Shown here piece after piece: positions 18,752 through 26,867 of a stretch of 64,000 nucleotides of DNA (its first letter is position 1; each line of letters opens with the position of its first letter). Where the stretch lies: the NCBI RefSeq assembly GCF_014648495.1, contig NZ_BMRF01000001.1:62001-126000 (forward strand), given 5' to 3'. The notes under the pieces were generated by a model, which was not told where the DNA came from, searched no databases, and saw nothing but the letters and a program-made list of their open reading frames with translations. Source of the DNA: Actinomadura cremea. Its GTDB lineage: Bacteria > Actinomycetota > Actinomycetes > Streptosporangiales > Streptosporangiaceae. Position numbers and translations under genes: made by a program.

Positions 18752-19387
18752 GTGGCGACGGTGTGCGCGACGTGTGGCGGCCCGGTGGTGGCCCGGGGCC
18801 GGGGCCGGGGCCGACTGGCGAAGTTCTGCAGCCCGGCGTGCAAGGCGAAGGCGTATCGCGTCCGCAAGCTGGCCAGTGCCGGCGACATTGCCCGGACGGT
18901 CTCACCAGGCACGGCCCCGCCCGTCAACGGCGGTGCTGCGCCCGCCGCGCCCTCGGCGATGTCACCGCGCGTGGATCGGCCGGAGTCGCTGACCGAGGCG
19001 CGGATCCGAGTGCAGTTGCGAGCCCAGCCCGGGGGGCGCGCCATCGACGTGCCCTCGGCCGCCAGTGACGCCCGTGCCGTTGCCGCCGACGTCGCCGAGG
19101 CCGCCGCGCAACTGGCCGTCGCGGACCTCCAGGAGGATCCGCATGACCGAGACCGGCACCGCGCACCTGATACTGGCGCTCTCCAAGCTCGGCTACGGCG
19201 CGCATTCGGCGATCGGCGAGTCGTGGGAATGGCGCCTGGCCCCCGACCTGCCCGGCGGCGGGCCCGCACTGGAGATCCACACCGGCGGCGCCCCGACCCT
19301 CGCCCGCGCCGCCGACGTCGGCCGGGTCGCCGCCGTCCTGGCCGGAGATATCCGGCTGCCCTGATTTGCAGGCCGACGAGCTCGTGA
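18752..19387 (+). CDS. Small zinc-ribbon protein; C-terminus probably frameshifted
   Basis: GTG 18752 lies behind a GGGGG run. The N-terminal 40 residues form a zinc ribbon (CATCGG, then FCSPACKAKAYRVRKL), followed by an Ala/Pro linker and a plausible helix (SLTEARIRVQLRAQPGGRA, then a long alanine-rich helix to QLAVADLQED). From about 19143 on, the frame overlaps the next gene and becomes arginine-rich nonsense, so the true protein probably ended near 19146 and a one-base shift has extended it. Likely a DNA-binding or plasmid/ICE-type accessory protein; family not recognised. Confidence 0.5.
   Translation: MATVCATCGGPVVARGRGRGRLAKFCSPACKAKAYRVRKLASAGDIARTVSPGTAPPVNGGAAPAAPSAMSPRVDRPESLTEARIRVQLRAQPGGRAIDVPSAASDARAVAADVAEAAAQLAVADLQEDPHDRDRHRAPDTGALQARLRRAFGDRRVVGMAPGPRPARRRARTGDPHRRRPDPRPRRRRRPGRRRPGRRYPAALICRPTSS
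19143..19364 (+). CDS. 73-aa hypothetical protein downstream of the zinc-ribbon gene
   Basis: ATG 19143 has GGAGGA at 19132-19137. The product (MTETGTAHLILALSKLGYG and so on, ending AAVLAGDIRLP) is compact, mixed alpha/beta, with no transmembrane segment. It looks like a small actinomycete accessory protein. Together with the gene before it, it may be the remainder of an integrated element. Function unknown. Confidence 0.5.
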   Translation: MTETGTAHLILALSKLGYGAHSAIGESWEWRLAPDLPGGGPALEIHTGGAPTLARAADVGRVAAVLAGDIRLP

Positions 19388-19465
19388 GCCGCCACGCCTA
19401 CGCCGAGACCCCACCCCGGGTGGAGTACGAGCTCACCGACCTCGGGCGGCCCCTGTTCGTGCCCT
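19366..19465 (+). pseudogene. HxlR-type regulator fragment (wing region)
   Basis: The frame from 19366 reads LQADELVSRHAYAETPPRVE and continues YELTDLGRPL, the characteristic second half of the HxlR winged helix. The recognition helix and C-terminus are absent; the sequence passes into the IS630 remnant at about 19500. Confidence 0.6.
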
Positions 19466-19499
19466 GTCCGCGATCCTGGTCTGAGCGCAAGAGCACCGG

Positions 19500-20490
19500 G
19501 CCCCGCCACAGGCCAACCCGCCGATCTGCGGGTCGGGCTGCGGCAGGTGGAGAAACGGCGGCGGGCCTGGCGCGAGGGCGGGGCCGAGGCGCTGCGGTCC
19601 AAGGGCCCGCACGGACGCCCGCGGCTGGACCAGGCGGCCTTCGCGCGGCTGGAGGCCGAGCTGAACCGCGGCCCCGCCGCCCACGGATACGCCCACGACC
19701 AGCGGTGGACGCTGAACCGGGTCGCCGAGGTGATCCGCCGGCTGTTCGGCATCGACTACACCCGGCCCGGGGTGTCGCTGCTGCTGCGCCGCAACGGCTG
19801 GTCGGTGCAGGTCCCCGGACGCCGCGCCATCGAACGCGACGACCAGGCGATCGAGGTGTGGAAAGAGCAGGTGCGGCCGCAAGTGGAAACACCGCGGCGA
19901 ACCTGGGCGCCTGGATCTGCCTCGAAGACGAGGCCGGTCAAAGGCTCAGACCGCCCAACGGACGCACCTAAACCCGCCGGGGACACCGCCCGCAGGTGAG
20001 GGTGCACGGCGGTGAGCACGGCTCACGGGTGTCGGTCGCCGGGATGGTCTGCTGCCGGCCCGGCCACCGCTCCCGGCTGATCTACCGGATCCACCGCTAC
20101 CGCCGCCGCAAAGACGAACGCGCCGGGTCCACCCTTGCCGAGTACAAGCGCATGCTCCAGGCCGCCCACCAGCAGCCGCCGGGCGGGAAGATCGTGCTGG
20201 TGTGGGACAACCTCGGCATCCACCACTCCAAGGCCATGCGCGCGTTCATCGATGAACACGCCGACTGGCTCACGGTGTTTCTACCTGCCCGCATACGCCC
20301 CCGAGCTGAATCCGGCCGAGACGGTGTGGTCGCTGCTGAAACGCTCCATGGCCAACTTCCTCGCCACCAATCTGGACGACCTCGCCGGCATGATCAAGCA
20401 CCGGCTCAAGGTCATCCAGCACCACCCCGGCGTGATCGACGGCTCCCCCCTGGCCTCTTTCTCAACATCACACCCGCCATCACCAATTAA
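19500..20490 (+). pseudogene. Degenerate IS630-family transposase
   Basis: A winged-HTH N-terminal half is readable from about 19520 to 19880 (RVGLRQVEKRRRAWREGG, RWTLNRVAEVIRRLFGIDY). The catalytic half follows in other frames: ICLEDEAGQ with the first Asp at about 19920, VWDNLGIHHSKAMRAFIDEH with the second Asp at about 20208, and after another shift near 20283 LPAYAPELNPAETVWSLLK with the catalytic Glu. Three or more frameshifts make it non-functional. It has landed in or beside an HxlR gene. Confidence 0.85.
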
Positions 20491-20590
20491 CCCTGGTTAG
20501 CGCGCCAGGCGTGCTGTCTGTTCTGCTCAGTCCCGCCGTGCTATGCCTCTGCCATAAAGCTGTCTGCTCGTCCACTCAAAGCGACATGAG

Positions 20591-22045
20591 CTAAATAAGA
20601 TCGTCCTCACCCAGTTCGACTTGCTGTCTGTGACCAAGAACGTTGAGACCGATCAAACCAAGATCGCGGAGATTTGCGGGCGCGTCAGCGGTCGCAACCA
20701 TCTTTCCAAAGTCCACCACGATCTTTGGAGCATCGTCGCGATTTGAGGGACGCATTTCGAGGGCGGGAACGTAATAGTTGTCTTCTACCGCATCGGTAAT
20801 CATCTCAATGTCCCTATAAACATCACTACTGCTTTCGGCGGAGATGTTTAGCCTTCGAGCCAGCCCTTGTAGGGTAACAGAGAGGATTGGGTAATCTGAA
20901 ACGACTCGCTGCAGTTCATCCCAGCGCGCAGAGGGTTTGTCGTTCCCTCGATTTCTTGTCTTTCTTCCGTCAACAGCCAGGTGAAGTCGCCAGGCCCCTA
21001 TTGTGAGACATAGCATCCGGGCATGCATGGACCACCCCTCATGATTGGTGTCGGAATCGACGTCAATCACGTCTGCATTAATCTCGAGCGAAGCACGCCT
21101 GGCACTCCAGGAGTCGAGGTTAGCTTTTACGAGAGGCGTGAGATCAAGCCCGAGAAAGCTCGACCACATGGACTCGAGTCGCTCCAGGGACATCATTGAG
21201 CCTATGTGGGCCCAGAAAGTAGGACTCGTAGTGACATCGCGGCGCCTCAGAAGGTATGGGATCAGCACCCGCAACTCCGCATCTGAGAGCCGCCCACGTA
21301 CCGCAGCCCCAAGAAGACTCTCCGGATCATCATCCAGGTCCGACTGAGAAAGCAGAGAGATATCTCCCGATAGACCCATTCGAAGAATCTGCGATGCACG
21401 CGTTAGTCGAGCAGCGGCGTCACTTAGGAACAGATCATCAACCAGACCGGTAAACGAATCTACGTTTCTGATTTCCTCATCCAAATCCCTTGCGGGACGG
21501 ATCTGGTCACGTATTCGACTTGCAGTCCCCTCAGCAATGATCCCGCGGCCACCGCGCATCACATTGGAGCGGAACAGGTTCAGTAGAGGCGCATCTGCCG
21601 CTCCTACCTGTTCTGTTATCGCAACTCCAGTATAATCCTCTTCCGCCCCCACGATGCTGTCCAGCGCCGGCACATTGGTCAGAAGCAAGCGAGGAGCATC
21701 TTCAACTTCTTGGGTCACTTCATCCAACGTCCTATCATCGACATTGCCTTGAAGGGCCAAGACTACTGGCCCTAGTTCAGCCAATGCGGGTACATCTCGC
21801 CCAATCCGCGCAGACCGAAAGGTGGTACGCAAAAATACATCGCGAGAGGCCGACTTGCCAGCCTCTTTCCAATTAAGAACGATATCTGGAATGAAGCTAT
21901 GATTAAAATAATCTGTTGTCTTGATTCTGATGTTCGGATCAAGTTTTTCAAGTTCGGCGATGACGATGTTTTTTACACTCGAGATCAACTCTTCGCCGCG
22001 GGGCGCATTCATGGCATCCGCGAGCGCGGTACTGACATCGCTCAT
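20591..22045 (-). CDS. 484-aa protein of a low-G+C two-gene cassette, possible nuclease-like partner
   Basis: ATG 22045 overlaps the stop of the upstream gene by 4 bases (ATGA). The product is soluble, acidic and mostly helical. The first 75 residues resemble a restriction-endonuclease-like fold without a clear catalytic triad: a helix (VKNIVIAELEKL), a strand (IRIKTTDYF), then IPDIVLNW and RDVFLRTTF. The rest is unrecognised and the very C-terminus is acidic. G+C is visibly lower (about half) than in the flanks, which together with IS remnants on both sides indicates recent transfer. Likely works with the upstream PD-(D/E)XK protein. Confidence 0.75.
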   Translation of the reverse strand: MSDVSTALADAMNAPRGEELISSVKNIVIAELEKLDPNIRIKTTDYFNHSFIPDIVLNWKEAGKSASRDVFLRTTFRSARIGRDVPALAELGPVVLALQGNVDDRTLDEVTQEVEDAPRLLLTNVPALDSIVGAEEDYTGVAITEQVGAADAPLLNLFRSNVMRGGRGIIAEGTASRIRDQIRPARDLDEEIRNVDSFTGLVDDLFLSDAAARLTRASQILRMGLSGDISLLSQSDLDDDPESLLGAAVRGRLSDAELRVLIPYLLRRRDVTTSPTFWAHIGSMMSLERLESMWSSFLGLDLTPLVKANLDSWSARRASLEINADVIDVDSDTNHEGWSMHARMLCLTIGAWRLHLAVDGRKTRNRGNDKPSARWDELQRVVSDYPILSVTLQGLARRLNISAESSSDVYRDIEMITDAVEDNYYVPALEMRPSNRDDAPKIVVDFGKMVATADAPANLRDLGLIGLNVLGHRQQVELGEDDLI

Positions 22046-22611
22046 TTTCGCCCCTTGCGATCCAAAACCTCTTGAACCTTATACAGCTCTTGTCGAGTCA
22101 GTAGAAGTTCGTGCTGCCTCGGAGAAAGAACTTGCAGCCATAGGCGCTTGGATACTGTGCGTAGAATGTCCTCGTCGATAGAGTTTCCGGCGAGAGCCTC
22201 CGGATATTCCTTTAGGGCTTTCCTTATTTCTTCATGATTTGTCAGCTTTTTCCATTTACTCTGACTAAAAGGATGCCACGTGACCCACATGAACTCGCCA
22301 CCAGCATCCATTTGTTGAACTATGTTACGCGCGGTGGCGCTATAAGCATTGGCCAAATGTTCACTATACTCAGTGGGTTGATTTCCTACTACTGTATAAT
22401 TTTTCACTTCCACGTAAAGTGGAGTCTTTCTCTCCAGCCAATAACCCATCAAGTCGTATCGTTTGCGGGCGCCATCGAGACGGACGAGCGTAGTCATCTT
22501 CTCGTGCTCGTAAACATTAAATGGCATCTCAAGGTGTGTCGTACTTTCGAGCCATTGCTTTGCGAGCATAGCGCCTTCCTCGCCATCGCGATGTGAGGAT
22601 TCCGCTGACAT
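22042..22611 (-). CDS. Putative PD-(D/E)XK nuclease of the low-G+C cassette
   Basis: Start at ATG 22611; the frame extends upstream to 22731 but that part is arginine/leucine-rich and has no ribosome site. A TAGTGT box ends 8 bases before the ATG, so a leaderless transcript is possible. The 189-residue product shows the restriction-endonuclease-like signature: an N-terminal helix with GEEGA (E12), Y52-D53 in KRYDLMGYWL, and YVEVKNY with E68-x-K70, giving E...D-x14-E-x-K. The C-terminal half is helical and basic. Gene order, overlap and atypical base composition point to a two-gene defence or toxin cassette. DNA versus RNA as substrate is unknown. Confidence 0.7.
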   Translation of the reverse strand: MSAESSHRDGEEGAMLAKQWLESTTHLEMPFNVYEHEKMTTLVRLDGARKRYDLMGYWLERKTPLYVEVKNYTVVGNQPTEYSEHLANAYSATARNIVQQMDAGGEFMWVTWHPFSQSKWKKLTNHEEIRKALKEYPEALAGNSIDEDILRTVSKRLWLQVLSPRQHELLLTRQELYKVQEVLDRKGRK

Positions 22612-22771
22612 GAGAGTCAACACTAAGCGACTGAGGCGTAGGTGGCTACACCTTCCGACTGATTTGAGAGGTCTTCTTAACCTCCATCTCGGCAAGAGTA
22701 AGACTTCGGACGGACTCGGCAACTCGAACATATGTTCCAGGTAGGACAGTGTCTAGCGTCGATCTTTCGTG

Positions 22772-22806
22772 AGGTGGGTTGGGTCGCGGAGCGACCCAAC
22801 CCACCT
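22772..22806. repeat. Perfect 16-bp inverted repeat with 3-base spacer
   Basis: AGGTGGGTTGGGTCGC, spacer GGA, then the exact reverse complement, followed on the + strand by TTTGTTCT. It lies 160 bases upstream of the nuclease gene start. It may insulate the cassette from transcription or mark its edge. The inner GGGTCGC/GCGACCC matches the acceptor stem of the tRNA-Lys fragments elsewhere in the window, possibly by chance. Confidence 0.75.
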
Positions 22807-22924
22807 TTGTTCTCGGCGGTGGCTCAGCGTGATGCCCGACTGTCGCGTCGGGTGGGCGGGGTTCCACGGGCCCGGGATGTTCTCCTTCCTCCGTTGACGG
22901 GTCGACTCGGCCTGGTCTGGGCGC

Positions 22925-23330
22925 CGGGAGCTTCTGCAGACGCACGATCGTGGCGGCGGCCCGGTTGGTTTAGGTCCGATGGCGGGCCAGCCGGAACCGC
23001 CGACCCCCGCGTGCCAGGCGGGCGGCGGCCGAGAAGACGCACAGGCGCAGCCGCTTGGGTTCCCAGTGGCGGGCGGGATGATCGCCGAATGCGAGCATCT
23101 GGGCCCAGGCGGTCAGGTCGGCTGGGATCGCAACGAGTCCGAGCCACAACCGGTTGACCTCGAAGCCGTGCAGGGGCAGGTCGCGCAGCCGGTGTCCTTG
23201 GCGCAACGGATGCGGTCCTCGCAGCGCGCTGGACCTGCGCTTGGGCAAACGCCGGGTCCAACACCGCCGACGTCCACATGATTCGGCAGGAGGGTCCCAC
23301 GGTTTCGTCGACTGGGCCACCCGCCGGCGG
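22925..23330 (-). pseudogene. IS1380-family transposase C-terminal remnant
   Basis: The minus strand reads LRDLPLHGFEVNRLWLGLVA, LTAWAQMLAFGDHPARHWEP and KRLRLCVFSAAARLARGGRR, the conserved C-terminal third of IS1380-type transposases. It is preceded in another frame by an RIRCAKDTG-like segment, so there is at least one frameshift, and the N-terminal two thirds are missing. Confidence 0.75.
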
Positions 23331-23430
23331 CTAAAGTACTCGATCCGCCGAGGCGATGACCCCAGGAGACCCCGGCGGATCAGGTGAACGAGACCGAATA
23401 CGTCCTCGCCAAAGCCCTCAAGGTACTCCG

Positions 23431-23832
23431 CTACTCGTCCCACCCCCCGTAGTAGTCGGGAGCCGGCCTGGCCTCCGCCACGACGTCGCGGTCGCTGGAC
23501 CGCGCGCCGCACCAGAGGAGCACTCTGATATCCGGCGGAAGGCCGTCATTCGGCCGTACGCCGGTGATCCGTTCGGTGAGGATCTTGTAGGCGAGCTTCT
23601 CGGGGTTGCCACCGAAGCGCTCCTCGCCGACGGAGTCGTCATACTCGTCATCCCGCCAGGGCCCTCCGAGTTGGTCAGCGATCTCGATGGCGTAGGTGTA
23701 GATGGGCACGCCGACGAGCCGTACGTAGGGGCGGCCGTGCTTGGTGAAGACGATGTCCTCACCATGTGCAGCTCGTTCAGCGAGAACACCGAGATGGGCG
23801 CGGGCCTCGCGGAGCGGGTATTCGAAAGTCAT
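23431..23832 (-). CDS. Phd/YefM-family antitoxin without a visible toxin
   Basis: Start at ATG 23832 (an in-frame ATG at 23865 would lie within the operator). The 133-residue product begins with a Phd/YefM DNA-binding fold: FEYPLREARAHLGVLAERA, then HGEDIVFTKHGRPYVRLVGV. The C-terminal 80 residues are acidic and unlike a standard toxin-wrapping tail. No toxin gene of the RelE, Doc or Fic type is visible on either side: downstream (left) is the IS1380 remnant, upstream the tRNA-Lys fragment. It may be an orphan antitoxin left after element rearrangement or a regulator. Autoregulation through the palindrome at 23855-23868 is likely. Confidence 0.7.
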   Translation of the reverse strand: MTFEYPLREARAHLGVLAERAAHGEDIVFTKHGRPYVRLVGVPIYTYAIEIADQLGGPWRDDEYDDSVGEERFGGNPEKLAYKILTERITGVRPNDGLPPDIRVLLWCGARSSDRDVVAEARPAPDYYGGWDE

Positions 23833-23854
23833 AGCCGGAGGGTACACAGTGTTG

Positions 23855-23868
23855 GTTGTGTACACAAC
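23855..23868. promoter_or_regulatory. TGTACA-centred operator of the antitoxin gene
   Basis: GTTGTGTACACAAC is a perfect 14-bp palindrome centred on TGTACA, 23 bases upstream of ATG 23832, with a half-site (GTACAC) at 23842-23847. TGTACA is the known core of YefM operators, so this is a likely autoregulatory site (family knowledge plus position). Confidence 0.6.
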
Positions 23869-23879
23869 GCGAGGTCAAG

Positions 23880-23941
23880 CTTTTGATCCGTAGGTTGTGG
23901 GTTCGAGTCCCACGCGACCCACCACCCCTGACCAGGGCAAA
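23880..23941 (+). repeat. attachment-site copy A: 3' half of tRNA-Lys(TTT)
   Basis: Sixty-two bases shared with the copies at 26542 and 34086: anticodon loop (CTTTTGA here, with G instead of A after the anticodon), 3' anticodon strand, variable loop, T arm (GTGGG TTCGAGT CCCAC), acceptor strand GCGACCC, ACCA, and a further 17 shared bases. The 5' half of the tRNA is absent. It is an att remnant, not a functional tRNA. Confidence 0.75.
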
Positions 23942-24144
23942 CGCCTGCGCCCGGGAGCATCGGGTATCACGCCTGAGGCCCGCCTGAGGCCGTCCTGTGG
24001 CCAGACTCAGGGGCGTCCGTCCCCGTCTCGCCGGGTTTCAGAGGCGTCGCCACCAGCCCAGTGAGCGGGCAGCAATCGAGTGCGTGTCCGGCCTCGTCCG
24101 GGCGGATGCGATGGCGATGTTCGGTTGGCCCTTTCGGTGGTGAC

Positions 24145-24366
24145 GACTCAGGACTCGGAGCGGAAGCTCTTGATCACGTGGCCAACGCCGTGATCATCTG
24201 CTGCGTCCTGATCATCACGATCCCCTTCGGCATCGCGTCGTTCCGGATCGCCAACTACGCGCTCTGGCCGTTCAGCAGGACACTGGTCCGGCGCACAGAC
24301 GCGGGCGCAGCGTCGACCATCGGCAACGTCATCTGGGTGATCTTCGCCAGATGGTGGCTGGCGCTA
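24145..24366 (+). pseudogene. Truncated YccF-family inner membrane protein
   Basis: The frame reads IITIPFGIASFRIANYALWP then FSRTLV, a spacer, and GNVIWVIFARWWLALG, that is, the end of the first and the start of the second YccF domain (IPFG, ALWPF and W-WLALG motifs). Both ends are missing; the sequence changes into an inverted IS481 fragment at about 24370. Confidence 0.65.
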
Positions 24367-24377
24367 GGTGTACTCGG

Positions 24378-24495
24378 TCATGATCTTGATGACAGTCGGG
24401 TGATGGGGGGCTTGCCGCCGAGGGCCGAGTGGGGACGGTTGGTGTTGTAGTACTCGAGCCATGGGGCCAGGGCCTGCCGCAGCGCTACTTGCATG
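24378..24495 (-). pseudogene. IS481/IS3-type transposase C-terminal stub
   Basis: The minus strand reads LRQALAPWLEYYNTNRPHSA then LGGKPPITRLSSRS and a stop at 24378-24380: the classic end of an integrase-type DDE transposase. Only about 38 residues remain. Confidence 0.75.
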
Positions 24496-24531
24496 AGCAG
24501 GGGCAGCCACCCATATGACCGGCGGCCCCTT

Positions 24532-25443
24532 CTACGACGCTGAGGCTGGTGGCGGTTCCTCTGGCGTGCCCTTCGACCCGGTCAGGTCAGCGCCGAGCGT
24601 ATTTCCCAGGTAGGCGCCGCTCAAATTCGTTCTGGTGAGGTTCGCGCCGGTCAGCTTGGCTCCTGCCAGCCCCGCGCCGTGCAGGTCCGCGCCACTCAGG
24701 TCTACACCGCTCAGGTCTGTGCCAAGGGCCGCGCCGCGCAGCTCGGCACGGCGCAGGCTTGCGCCTTCTAGATCCGCGTTGTTGAAGATCGCATTGTTCA
24801 GGATCGCGTCGTTCAGAATCGTGCGCTTGAGGTTCGCGCCCGTCAGGTCCACGCCGCCGTGAAGGATCACGCCGGTGAGGTCTTTGCCATGAAAGTCCAC
24901 ATGACTCAGATCGAGCCCATGAAGAGGGTCCAAATTACCGACAGGCCCCCCGTTTCGCCCAGCGGGAAAGAGAACGGTGAGAGCTGTCTGGACGTCGACT
25001 GCCAGGCGCGTGGAGTCGGAGCCGGGCGGGGCCTTGTCTTGGGCGTGAAGGCGGATATATGCGCTGAGGACGTTGGCGATGCTGGGGCGGTCTCGGGGAG
25101 AGTCGACGGCAATGCGCTGCAGGGCGTAGATCGCGCCGAGACGGACCTCGGCCTTGTTGGAGCCGAGGTCGCTGACGGCGGTGGCGTACCGGCCAGTGAT
25201 CTGCTGCTGGCGTGCATCCTCGAGTTGGTCTTGACCGTTGCGCAGAGTCAAGGCGGTAGCGATCAGGCTGGCGCCGGTGAAGACCACGCCGATCAGGAGC
25301 ACCAAACCGTTGAGCCACTGGTGCTTGCGGCCATGGTGCTGTTCCAGGAGCGCCAGCCGGTCGACGACATCCAACGCGTCGAGCTCAGCCTGTGTTGGCC
25401 GCTTGATCTGCGGCTGGCGTTCGTTCGGGCCACGTCGCAGCAT
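24532..25443 (-). CDS. Membrane-anchored pentapeptide-repeat protein (paralogue of the 17 kb gene)
   Basis: ATG 25443 has GTGAGG 6-8 bases upstream. The 303-residue product repeats the architecture of the gene at 17064: charged N-terminus (DALDVVDRLALLEQHHGRK), one membrane segment (LNGLVLLIGVVFTGASLIA), a helical domain (RYATAVSDLGSNKAEVRLG, SPRDRPSIANVLSAYIR), then pentapeptide repeats from about residue 180 to 285 (ADLEGASLRRAELRGAAL, GVDLSGADLHGAGL), shorter than in the paralogue. It ends in a Pro/Ser tail. The RY(A)xAV and SPRDRxxI motifs are shared with the paralogue, so the pair is a defined family. Confidence 0.8.
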   Translation of the reverse strand: MLRRGPNERQPQIKRPTQAELDALDVVDRLALLEQHHGRKHQWLNGLVLLIGVVFTGASLIATALTLRNGQDQLEDARQQQITGRYATAVSDLGSNKAEVRLGAIYALQRIAVDSPRDRPSIANVLSAYIRLHAQDKAPPGSDSTRLAVDVQTALTVLFPAGRNGGPVGNLDPLHGLDLSHVDFHGKDLTGVILHGGVDLTGANLKRTILNDAILNNAIFNNADLEGASLRRAELRGAALGTDLSGVDLSGADLHGAGLAGAKLTGANLTRTNLSGAYLGNTLGADLTGSKGTPEEPPPASAS

Positions 25444-25841
25444 TCGTCGCCTCACTGTCCAGTGACGGGGCGGCAGGGTTGCGCACCCGGGTGGGGGTGG
25501 AGCGGCCTCTTGGGGCTGGCGCCGACGGGGTCATGAACCCGGCTTCCGCCATATGCCTGTGCGGTTTGGCCGGGCCACCCACTCCTTCGTGAATGTAATC
25601 ATACAAGCACACACCGTTACTAGATGTGTTTTCGCGCAATCAGCCCCAGGCTGTGCACGCGATTTCGACATGGCAGATGCGCGGGATGAGTTGCCTGGAA
25701 GACGGGTTGAGCAAGTCAGGCGTCGTCGCCAAGGACTCCTGCTGGCGCTCCACGGCGGCGCCCTCCGGCGGGCGGCCACCCGGGGGCTGCTCCGCCCGAG
25801 GGCGCTGCAGTATGGGGTGCCGGACTATGCCCGGGCGCCGG
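25444..25841. other. Intergenic stretch between the pentapeptide and RHH genes
   Basis: No supported gene. The part around 25585-25625 is A/T-richer and is the best place for the promoter of the minus-strand pentapeptide gene, but I cannot name a clear -10. Confidence 0.4.
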
Positions 25842-26276
25842 TCACAGGGCGCGTTTGGTCTCGGAGATCTGGGCGCCCGGGATCGGATACCACTTGTTCG
25901 GGGCCTTGCGCCGACGTCCCTCCACCCTCATCAGCACTCCGGCCTGTTCGAGCTTGACCACCGCCGCCCGGACGGAGCTGTTGGGGATGCCAGTGATCTC
26001 CTCGATTTCGATGACGGTCGCACCGGGATTGTCGGTGACGGCCTTGCGGACCCCGGTGGCCACGCTGGATCGTCGTTCTTCGACGCGCTTGAGGTCTTCC
26101 TCGGTGGGCGGTATCACCATGTCGATGATCCGGCGCAGGGCCTCGGTCGTTTCGAGTCCTTGGCCCCTCGCCCCTGCTTCGAGGCGCTCCTTGCGTTCTA
26201 CGCCGATCCGCACGTTGAGGTGCCCTTTCAGCGAGTCGGCGCGCTTACTCCGCGGCGACGGTTCCTCGTGAGCCAT
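25842..26276 (-). CDS. Ribbon-helix-helix plus winged-helix DNA-binding protein
   Basis: ATG 26276 has GAGGGGA upstream. The 144-residue product has an N-terminal RHH-like segment (LNVRIGVERKERLEAGARG, then TTEALRRIIDMVI), a charged linker (TEEDLKRVEERRSS), and a C-terminal winged helix (VTDNPGATVIEIEEITGIPN, then SSVRAAVVKLEQAGVL with a basic wing RRRKAPNKW). Located 123 bases from att copy B, it is well placed to control excision or transfer of the element, but that role is inferred. Confidence 0.7.
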   Translation of the reverse strand: MAHEEPSPRSKRADSLKGHLNVRIGVERKERLEAGARGQGLETTEALRRIIDMVIPPTEEDLKRVEERRSSVATGVRKAVTDNPGATVIEIEEITGIPNSSVRAAVVKLEQAGVLMRVEGRRRKAPNKWYPIPGAQISETKRAL

Positions 26277-26398
26277 GACGTTGAGTCCCCTCGTTCGGGT
26301 TCGGCGGGCCCGCTCGCCGGTTCGCCGTGCAGGCGGGGGTCGGTGGCGGGCTCGGTCCACCGACTTGAACTCCCATGGACACCTACCACGCCGCTGAC

Positions 26399-26603
26399 CG
26401 GTCCTGTTCGCTCGTTGTTCGCTCGGCGGTTTCGAAACGGGGCGGCACGTAGCGGGATGTGGCGGCATGGAGAGGGTGCTGGATGCGGACAGATTGGTAT
26501 AGTGCAACCCTGAGAGCGCTGCTCTGATAAGAGAGCTTCGGCTTTTAATCCGTAGGTTGTGGGTTCGAGTCCCACGCGACCCACCACCCCTGACCAGGGC
26601 AAA
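26399..26603 (+). repeat. attachment-site copy B with 143-bp shared left arm
   Basis: The 62-bp tRNA-Lys 3' block (26542-26603) is preceded by about 143 bases closely similar to the sequence before copy C (33942-34085), including a doubled TTCGCTCG motif at 26406-26429 and GGGGCGGCACGTAGCGGGAT. The shared arm shows that B and C are the same kind of element end. Confidence 0.75.
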
Positions 26604-26867
26604 TGCCGTCTACGGCGGCCTTGGCTGCTCCCACCTGGGGCCACACTAAGGCCGCCCTGGGTCCCGGGCGTTTCGGACACAGCGGACGGCCACCTGGCCT
26701 CTCGCCTGGCCGACACTTCGCCTGTCCCCTGGGCATGTCTAATCACCGCATCGACTCTGAGTCGGTCGACACGCGAGGCGTATTCGGTTAGCCCTTCAAA
26801 CGTCGACGATGAGGAACGATGGAGCCAAAGGCTCTAGAAGTGCGCAGTCACAGCCTGACACCGGGGT

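Larger units (their letters stand above)
23880..26603. mobile_element. Putative remnant element between att copies A and B
   Basis: The 2.7 kb between two tRNA-Lys 3'-end repeats contains a YccF fragment, an IS481 fragment, a pentapeptide-repeat gene and a ribbon-helix-helix gene, but no integrase. It may be a decayed element or the part left after deletion. The bounding repeats are seen; mobility is inferred. Confidence 0.35.

Noticed and set aside
25626-26513. A 295-codon + strand frame opposite the RHH gene
   Set aside because: Antisense of the RHH/winged-helix gene, which has a good ribosome site and domain pattern.
26542-26617. Complete tRNA-Lys gene at the att repeats
   Set aside because: The 5' acceptor strand and D arm are absent upstream of all three copies, so they are att remnants only.
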